From NCBI GenBank assembly GCA_024195585.1, contig SWBL01000004.1, positions 310,001-374,000 on the forward strand: a DNA stretch of 64,000 bases, written 5' to 3'. The position numbers and the translations under genes are program-made. The notes below the pieces were generated by a model. The model did not search any database, was not told the origin of the DNA, and saw only the letters and a list, made by a program, of their open reading frames with translations. Source of the stretch: Aureobasidium sp. EXF-3400. Taxonomy: Eukaryota > Ascomycota > Dothideomycetes > Dothideales > Saccotheciaceae. Below are positions 54,473-64,000 of this stretch, one piece after another (the first letter of the stretch is position 1; the number at the start of each line of letters is the position of its first letter).

Positions 54473-56001
54473 TTTGCCGTTACACCAGTTCGAAGTTTGA
54501 TTCTTAGCGAAAGCAGAATCTCATGACGGACGGGGTGGTGGAAACGAGAGAATGCTAAAAGACACGCTGAAAGAGAAGAGCAGAAGGAAGAACTGCCAGC
54601 GACGACCTTGCCAGCTCAATGTCACGGTATTCTGCTACTTGAGGAGCCGTTGAAGGAAAAGACGAAAGAACATCGCTTATGCCAAGGCTGATCCGTTATG
54701 TAAATGTAAAGACAGGGAAGTGGGAATTGACTGGGGTCGTGGATCCACACAGTGTGCAGGAAAAGGCATCAGCGGAATCGCATGACGAACAGAGCCTTGT
54801 CGTTGCGAGAGCCTACCGCGTCTATTAGTTTGATTCCTAACCATCTACCTCGAACAGACGGCAGACACCTGCTGACTGGCTTCAAATCCCGGCCGTGCGT
54901 GCAGGATCCTTCGCCAGCCAGCCCCAAAGCTTACTCGTCTCCGAAGCAGCTCTGGGAGTAACCGGCAGCGATGATGTTCGTTGTCAGTGCGCGATACGGG
55001 GTTTGTGGCTCAGCAAGGAATGGAGCAATTGTAAAAATATACGATACCATTTGACTTTAGATGTCTCCAGTCTACAGACGAAATGAGTGTTACCATCGTT
55101 ACCGAGAGCGACACTGTGACACAGCATCAGCCTTGCTCAAAATAGTCGCGCATGAAGATGTACCTGCGAGGATCTCACGACAATCGTCTTCGAATCGGGT
55201 CTTGCATCCGGAGCAGACTCAACATTCAGCAAGGATAGGGTATCTGATGTAACTACAAGTACCTCGACCACGCATCAAGTCCGAAAAGCGTCGTCGAGTC
55301 TAGCCAGCCTAGCGGTGCGGCACGCAGAAGCCTCAGATCTTGTCCCTCACGTTTCGTGCCGGACGAATAAGGAAACAGGTCTGTTCCGCGGTATCTCGCG
55401 CGATGGAGTTGTGGTTGGGAGAGAACAGATGCATGAACGCTAATAATTGCACATGTTGCCAAGCAAAAAGACAGATCCATCGCTGCCGGGTTCCACCTTG
55501 CAGAGCTTCAAGTTACACGAGTTCGAGAGCTCAAAAGCAGTGTACTGTAGCATCTTCAATCGGTGTATTCTTGGTATACTTTTGGCTCGAGTATCAGACA
55601 GAGCTCACGTCCCTTCTACAAGTCCTCTTTCGTTTGTGATCAGCGGGGAGTAAGCCCCGGGCGGTATTAGGCCGAAATCCTCCAGGTGAGCAGCGCCCCC
55701 CAGGATGACAAGCGACATGGGTTCTGCATGCGTGCTCGTGATTTTGGCGCACCCCGCCGAGCGCCATGCCATTGGCGCACTTGTCTTGCCTAGCTTTCGG
55801 CCTAACCGAAGGTTTATGATTCCACGATGTTACAGTGACGAGGCTGTCTGAGATGACTTCCTGCACAAACGCTGTCAAATCTACCGAAGCAGAAAATTTG
55901 CGAGTCGAGAGCTTGTAGAGACGCTCGAGGCGTGCGCACAGGTTCTGATGTAGTCTGGAATATCGACTTCGGCTTCTCTGTCAACTACGGACATCAGCAC
56001 T
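54473..56001. other. Intergenic, no supported gene
   Basis: About 1.5 kb of divergent upstream sequence between the wall protein (-) and the pepsin-like membrane protein (+). Only short frames without motifs. Two cell-surface genes may be controlled from this region. Confidence 0.5.
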
Positions 56002-57996
56002 ATGGCATTCCCTCTTCTAAGCCGTTCTGGTCGCGCAGGAGTGATTTTTCTCCTGGCGACAGCTATCGCGAAAGTCTCATGCAGTGTGCAACCATTGGTC
56101 ATCAGCCCGAGTGAAGTCTGGTATGCAGATTTAGTTATACAGTCCGGAGCACTCTTACTGATGATTCCTAGGGATGGTCTGGACGGCACATGGTCTTCCT
56201 TCAACCTGAGTGTAGGAGTTCCTGCGCAGGAAGTCCGCCTTCTTCCATCATGGCAATCTTTCCAGACTCTTGTCGTGGCCCCTGAAGGATGTTCGGCGTA
56301 TTCCAACTACAACGATTGTGTCAACTCCAGAGGACAAGTCTTCAACTTGAGTCAATCAACAAACTGGAGCTATGTCGGACTCTTTGAATTCGGAATTGAA
56401 CAGAACCTGAATCTCGTCGGAAACGCTTACTACGGCTATGACAGAATTGTCTTGGATGATTCGAATCACACAACCGTCGAGGGTGCGACAGTCGGTGCTT
56501 TTGCCGTATCAGACTTTTGGCTAGGAAGCCTAGGATTGAATCCGAAGCCTACCAACTGGTCTGATACTTCTCATGGCGTCAGTCTCATGACGAAGCTGAA
56601 GGGGCAGGATGAAATTACTAGTATCTCGTTTGGGTACACCGCAGGTGCTCCATATCGCTTCACAGGTGTAGAAGGGTCTCTTACTCTAGGTGGATACGAC
56701 CAAAGTCGTTTCCAAGCCAACAATGTTGAGTTCGACTTCGCTTCTGATCCCGTAAAAGACACCATCGTTGCGATACAGTCTATCACCACGCAAGCAGTCA
56801 ACTCGTCTTCTAGTGTTGAGTTACTACCCGCACCAATCTATGCTTCAATCGACTCCACTGTGAGCCAGATTTGGCTTCCTCTCGATGCTTGTCAGGCTTT
56901 CGAACAAGAATTCGGCCTGATCTGGGATTCTACATACGACCTTTATATTGTCAATTCGTCACTTCACGCCTCTCTCTTGGCTCGTAATGCTAGTGTCAAC
57001 TTCACTATCGGCACCACGGCTTTGGGACTCCAGCAGACGACAATCACACTGCCCTACGCTGCATTTGATATGACAGCGCAATCACCGTATCAGGGATTGG
57101 CTGATAGATCAAACTACTTCCCCCTCCGACGAGCAGCGAACAGTTCTCAGTACACTCTTGGCCGGACTTTCATGCAGGAGGCATACATCACTGTGGATTA
57201 CGAACGCGCCAAGTTCAATGTATCACAGTGCGTCTGGCCACAGAAGATCGGCGACGTTCCGGAAATTATCGTAATTGAGCCAGCTCCCTCATCTCAGAAC
57301 AGCGGATATAGTGGAGCTTCTTCTGGAGCGGTTACATCGGCAACATCAGGAACTTCGTCGAAAGCAGGTTTGAGTGGTGGTGCAATTGGAGGTATTGTCG
57401 CCGGCAGTGTAGTCGGTGTGGCAGCCCTCATTTGCTTGGCGACCTGGCTCGTTCGTCGTGATAGGAAGATGAAGGCACGCTTGGTAGGAAACGAAACAGG
57501 CGATGAATCATCTCCTTCGAGGGACTCAATGTCGCGCACCACAATCGGTATTGGGGAGAAGGGAACGAGCGTCTTCCCTAAAGCAGAGTTGGAAGGGTCA
57601 GCAGTCGTTGAGGATCCCAAGCCACCACTTCGCCCAGAGTCGAGCATAGCAAGTCCTACGACTCTAGCTTACGGAGGCAGTACGTGGTCTTCGACACAAG
57701 CAGATTCAGTCTCGCCTGCTCTAGCGTCACCAGGAACTGCAAGCGAGGCAGGAGGACTGGAGATTTTCGAGATGCCCGGCGATATGCCTGAGTTGGCACA
57801 AGCAGATGGCAGGACAATCACAGAGAAGGAGATGATGAGGCGGCGAGCAGAGCTGTATAATGGAGTTAATCCAAGCAACCCAGCAACTCCAGTCACAGCA
57901 GAGCCTTCGGAGAGAAGAGTTGTGCAGCCTGGAGACGTGGTGCTAGGAAACGAGATTCGAGACGACGGCTCAGAAAGAAGGTTCAGCTTCGAGTGA
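56002..57996 (+). CDS. Pepsin-like (A1) membrane protein, probably catalytically dead, two exons
   Basis: Exons are 56002-56120 and 56172-57996, giving 647 residues. A signal peptide (GVIFLLATAIAKVSC) is followed by an A1-peptidase-like domain (about 30-420). The start SPSEVWDGLDGTWSSFNLSV fits family members only if the 51-base intron is removed; that intron has no stop and a length divisible by three, so it can be mistaken for coding. The first catalytic motif (DTG in active enzymes) reads LLPSWQSF, with no Asp. The second site reads SIDSTVSQIWLP, where only DST remains. A Ser/Gly stalk (about 430-455), one membrane span (GGIVAGSVVGVAALICLATWL), and a 160-residue cytosolic tail follow. About ten Asn-x-Ser/Thr sites are seen. 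It is likely a surface receptor or sensor-like pseudoprotease (inference). Confidence 0.85.
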   Translation: MAFPLLSRSGRAGVIFLLATAIAKVSCSVQPLVISPSEVWYADLVIQSGALLLMIPRDGLDGTWSSFNLSVGVPAQEVRLLPSWQSFQTLVVAPEGCSAYSNYNDCVNSRGQVFNLSQSTNWSYVGLFEFGIEQNLNLVGNAYYGYDRIVLDDSNHTTVEGATVGAFAVSDFWLGSLGLNPKPTNWSDTSHGVSLMTKLKGQDEITSISFGYTAGAPYRFTGVEGSLTLGGYDQSRFQANNVEFDFASDPVKDTIVAIQSITTQAVNSSSSVELLPAPIYASIDSTVSQIWLPLDACQAFEQEFGLIWDSTYDLYIVNSSLHASLLARNASVNFTIGTTALGLQQTTITLPYAAFDMTAQSPYQGLADRSNYFPLRRAANSSQYTLGRTFMQEAYITVDYERAKFNVSQCVWPQKIGDVPEIIVIEPAPSSQNSGYSGASSGAVTSATSGTSSKAGLSGGAIGGIVAGSVVGVAALICLATWLVRRDRKMKARLVGNETGDESSPSRDSMSRTTIGIGEKGTSVFPKAELEGSAVVEDPKPPLRPESSIASPTTLAYGGSTWSSTQADSVSPALASPGTASEAGGLEIFEMPGDMPELAQADGRTITEKEMMRRRAELYNGVNPSNPATPVTAEPSERRVVQPGDVVLGNEIRDDGSERRFSFE

Positions 57997-58221
57997 ATAA
58001 CGAATGATTAGATGGGCTTGGGCGGATATTTGGAGTTCAGGTTGGATGTGTCAAAACATAGTCTGTACTAATAATAATACCCATGCAAAACATAATTCTT
58101 GCACAACCTAAAGCAGGCTTGGCACAATTCATTGCATCACCAGTCTCGAGCTTCCTTCCAGAAATTATTCACAAGCTCTCTTTGCAGTACCAACCAACCA
58201 CATAAATCACATATACACACA

Positions 58222-59241
58222 ATGCCGATCCAGATATTCGCACCTTCACCAGCAGCGCCTGCCGCCACACGGCCGCGTGACGACTCAGACGACGAAATGG
58301 ACCTAGACAACGAAGACCACGCCGCGCGCTCATCCACACGACGAAAAAACATCATCACGCCCGGCGAAGTCATCACCTCAGATCCGCAATGGATGCGCGG
58401 CCACGGAACCTACACAAACGACAATGGCGACCTTGCTCCAATCATCCGCTCCACCCTCGCCGGCACATTGCAAAAGACGAACAAGCTGCTTTCAGTGGTG
58501 CCTTTGCGCGCACGCTACACGCCAGAGATTGGAGACTTGGTTATTGGACGTATCATTGAGGTGCAGAGTAGAAGGTGGAAAGTGGATGTTGCTGGTGCTT
58601 TGACTGCTGCGTTGCCGTTGAGTAGTATCAACTTGCCTGGCGGTATCTTGCGCAAGAGAACCAGCGTGGATGAATTGAACATTCGCACATTCTTCGAAGA
58701 GGGGGAGTTGCTGGTTGCAGAAGTGCAGAGTTTGTTCCAGGATGGCTCGGCTTCGCTGCACACGCGCAGTTTGAAGTACGGTAAATTGCGTAACGGATAC
58801 TTTATGGCCGTCTCTGGTGTTGGAGGTGGCGCTGGTGTCGTGAGAGCAAAGAGACAAATCTTTACTCTGCAGACTTCCAGCAGAGGTGGAGAGGTTGACG
58901 TTATCCTCGGAGTCAATGGCTACATCTGGATCTCCAAGCACGTCGAGGCAGACAAGTCAAAGGATGTCAGCATCACTAGGATCGAAGAGCAAGTCAGCAC
59001 TACCATGTACTCGAGCCAGAACGATGACATCAGCCCGGACACAAGAAAAGAGATTGCAAGAGTAGCTGGTTGTATCAGAGCACTGGCTGAGAACGGTGTC
59101 AAGGTCGATGAAGACATGGTCCGCAGAGCATACGATGCCAGCCTTGACATTGAACAAGATGAGGGAGAAGACGGCGCTGGCTTCTTGGGAGGAGAAAGAG
59201 GAAGACTTATCGTCGATATGGCATTGAGAGGCTCGGGTTGA
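58222..59241 (+). CDS. RRP4: Exosome RNA-binding subunit Rrp4
   Basis: A 339-residue single-exon protein. Rrp4 is one of the three S1/KH cap subunits of the RNA exosome in nucleus and cytosol. The N-terminal domain begins near [20 protein letters not shown]. The S1 domain (about 92-165) has [20 protein letters not shown]. The KH region (about 180-300) includes [11 protein letters not shown], the Gly-x-Asn-Gly motif of Rrp4/Rrp40 proteins. An acidic Asp/Glu stretch lies at about 20-35. The start at MPIQIF (ATG 58222) is preferred; an upstream in-frame TTG at 58099 is not needed. Confidence 0.95.
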   Translation: MPIQIFAPSPAAPAATRPRDDSDDEMDLDNEDHAARSSTRRKNIITPGEVITSDPQWMRGHGTYTNDNGDLAPIIRSTLAGTLQKTNKLLSVVPLRARYTPEIGDLVIGRIIEVQSRRWKVDVAGALTAALPLSSINLPGGILRKRTSVDELNIRTFFEEGELLVAEVQSLFQDGSASLHTRSLKYGKLRNGYFMAVSGVGGGAGVVRAKRQIFTLQTSSRGGEVDVILGVNGYIWISKHVEADKSKDVSITRIEEQVSTTMYSSQNDDISPDTRKEIARVAGCIRALAENGVKVDEDMVRRAYDASLDIEQDEGEDGAGFLGGERGRLIVDMALRGSG

Positions 59242-59918
59242 ACACATACATTGTTCAACTAGATACTATTGCCTACTGACCCGTGTCAGTCCATACCGCC
59301 AGAACATGGAATCTCGCAAGGTCCGCCATCTGCAAGATGACTTGCAAGCCACCTCTGCGCTGCCATGCGTCCTCAGAAATGCCCATGCTCTGCACGCCCT
59401 GGCCTATCTCAGTGCCGTGGGACGAATAAGCAGGGTAATCTGTTAGATATAGACGTCAGCGTAGAACAGGACAAGGGCTAGAAGCCATGTCTTGCTTGCC
59501 ACGAGGGTCGATATTCTCTCATGGTCAACAATTACACTTTTCTCCCAAGTTCTCTTGTCTCTCCCATTTTTGTTCTAGCTAAGCTTTTTGTTTCGTCTTC
59601 ATTGTTGATTACTTGCTCACTGATGGGAGTATGACAACGCTACAAGAGCACTCAAGCACATTTCGGGATCACAGATGATTGAATATAGAGCGAGTTGAAA
59701 ATGCAGGTATCTCTGTGGCTTTTTAAACCAACCAGTGGTATATAAGCTAAGGTTATGCAAAAAATGCAGGAGGCAAAGAACACAAAACGAGTCAAAAAGC
59801 ATGCGTATCCAAAACTCCAACAGCAACAAGAAATGTCATTGTTCTCCAAAAGGTACAAACAATCTTTTTTGTGCAATGCAAAAATAACATAGGCCGTGGA
59901 CGTTAAGGATGGAGGCGC
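59242..59918. other. Convergent 3' intergenic region
   Basis: 677 bases between the converging RRP4 and chitin synthase genes. T-rich runs, no coding signal. Confidence 0.5.
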
Positions 59919-62722
<2,804 letters not shown>

Positions 62723-63615
62723 GTGTGGGAGGGCTTCGCACGTCGTTGTTTATGGCATCGTGGTCGTAGCCACCTGGAACGCCATGGTAGGCCATGCTCG
62801 GCGACCTCTTGGAAAATTACCCCTGTGTGAAGCTTGGTACGGTATTCGACGAGGAATGTAATGAAACAAAGCCTGCGACGGCAAGTATCAAGTCTGTGAC
62901 TGAGGGGGGTGGATGTTGGAGGACAAGGAAGAAAGATCGAAACGACAACAAAACTTGCCAGGGCGCCTGATGCAAATGCCACACAAAGAAACCTTGGAAC
63001 TTGTACTGGTCCCTGAGTCTCTCGTACAATACGCTTGACGCAGTCCAAAATTGCGGAGAGGTCACCAAGCTGAAACGAACACAGCGCTTCGAAACACACG
63101 CTAACAAATACTCGCAGAAGTCGCCCTTCTCTCAATCAAAGCCTCGCTGCTTATTTGTATCATCTATTCTCCTTTTCATACATGTCCATTGTCCTTTCAC
63201 CTCGACTCAATCTCTGCATTCCCCCAGTAACCCTCGGCGGCGAACCATGAACCAAATATAGCTCTCTCTGTTGACGTTGACGCGCCGACCACCAAGCTGT
63301 GGCCCCCTTCACTTGGCAACGATCAAGACGGTGTGAACCTGAGACAACCTTTGAACCATTCACACTCTACTGACCGCCATCCGACCTCCTGCACCAATTC
63401 GCCGCCTTCTGCAGAAACTTGTCTCTTTACACATCCGTCGCATTGCAGCCACCTGATCTCGAGACCTGGACAAGTACCTCACGCAGATACTCCGATTAGT
63501 CCGCGTTCGCTCTGCGCTTTGACCGTATTCACTTTACGCTGTGCGAATTCCCATTTAGCTGCGCCTCATTTCCAGCTCGTCGTTGCCGTCTTTGTACAAG
63601 CCACAAGACGTCGTC
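62723..63615. other. Divergent intergenic region, chitin synthase / DUF218 gene
   Basis: 893 bases upstream of both genes. No supported reading frame; short CT-rich stretches in the leader of the DUF218 gene (63180-63560). Confidence 0.5.
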
Positions 63616-64000
63616 ATGGGTGAATTGGTTGTAGTTTGCTGCCATGCTATTTGCACAAATTCTTCGTAAGGCTTCCACATGGCTGTTCCCCCTATCTCGG
63701 TTATTCATGCTCTTTGTCCTTGAGCAGAAATCCATATCAAGAGTCGAGTTGGCTGCTCAAGCCTTTCCAGCGATCTAATGCTTCTACTGGGAAGCCAGGT
63801 GAACACGAGACTTTTCTGCTGCATATCCAGGCTGGAGTTAATGCACTGCGTCGAGCGGGGACTGTTCTCGTCTTCTCAGGTGCAAAGACCGAACGGGATG
63901 CGCCCTCGAGTGAAGCTGACAGCTACCGAAACATCCTCGTGCATTGCTTCGGTGAGTCCGACGTTGTGCAACAAGCCATGACAGATGGTAGGATATTGTG
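63616..64000 (+). CDS. DUF218 (YdcF-like) family protein, 5' part only
   Basis: Exon 1 is 63616-63665 and exon 2 begins at 63728; the gene runs off the window. The frame starts MGELVVVCCHAIC, and after a 62-base GTAAGG..CAG intron continues SSWLLKPFQ, ETFLLHIQAGVNALRRAG, TVLVFSGAKTERDA and SEADSYRNIL. This series (VVVxCHA, FLLHIxxG, VFSGxxT, SEAxSY) is typical of the fungal DUF218/YdcF-like proteins, a Rossmann-like family of uncertain function. A possible 33-base intron at 63951-63983 is too short to trust, and reading through is in frame. The intact intron pattern suggests a working gene. Confidence 0.75.

Noticed and set aside
63951..63983. GTGAGT..CAG segment of 33 bases in the DUF218 gene
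   Set aside because: Below a credible intron length, and reading through keeps the frame without stops.

Overview
This window looks like nuclear DNA of a filamentous ascomycete (Pezizomycotina; a Dothideomycete is my best guess, by inference). Genes are dense and lie on both strands. Introns are short (about 45-75 nt) with GT..AG ends. The tRNA genes carry introns. The gene set is typical of moulds: class III chitin synthase, Cdc11-type septin, Ssk1 response regulator, a GPI-anchored Ser/Gly-rich wall protein, and fungus-restricted families (DUF5321, DUF3669, DUF7726, BTB expansions). All exon joins below come from reading splice sites and frame by eye.

Layout. 0.5-10 kb: DUF5321 mitochondrial protein (-), separase (+), tRNA-Lys (-), xylulokinase (-). 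10-17 kb: a domesticated reverse-transcriptase gene of the rvt type (+), a tyrosine phosphatase (-) and a septin (-). 16.8-18.4 kb: a small two-exon gene whose last exon is partly duplicated around about 1.1 kb of decayed coding sequence. 18.8-27.8 kb: DNA polymerase eta, aquaporin, an F-box/nucleotidyltransferase-like protein and Ssk1 (all +). 28.2-30.5 kb: a DUF7726 gene with an array of look-alike terminal exons. 30.9-34.6 kb: two BTB paralogues separated by 1.8 kb of decayed sequence. 35.7-48.2 kb: GT25 glycosyltransferase, THEM6-type thioesterase-like protein, tRNA-Ser, DUF3669 protein, spermidine-synthase-like membrane protein, haspin, a SAT4/HAL-type kinase and NAD(P)HX epimerase. 48.5-64 kb: a 1974-residue wall protein, a pepsin-like membrane protein lacking a catalytic Asp motif, Rrp4, class III chitin synthase, and the 5' part of a DUF218 gene cut by the window edge.

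Most genes are unlinked housekeeping functions; I see no biosynthetic cluster. Loose themes are mitosis and septation (separase, septin, haspin), cell wall (chitin synthase, repeat-rich wall protein, Ssk1 osmotic signalling) and genome maintenance (polymerase eta).

The most unusual locus is the DUF7726 gene. Downstream of one 5' splice site lie up to six candidate 3' exons, each with its own pyrimidine tract and stop codon, each able to splice in the same phase, and several encoding a similar short motif (x-D-K-[aromatic/C]-G-K/E). This would be an alternative last-exon cassette, which is very unusual for a fungus. The same gene has two lesions at its 5' end, so its activity is open.
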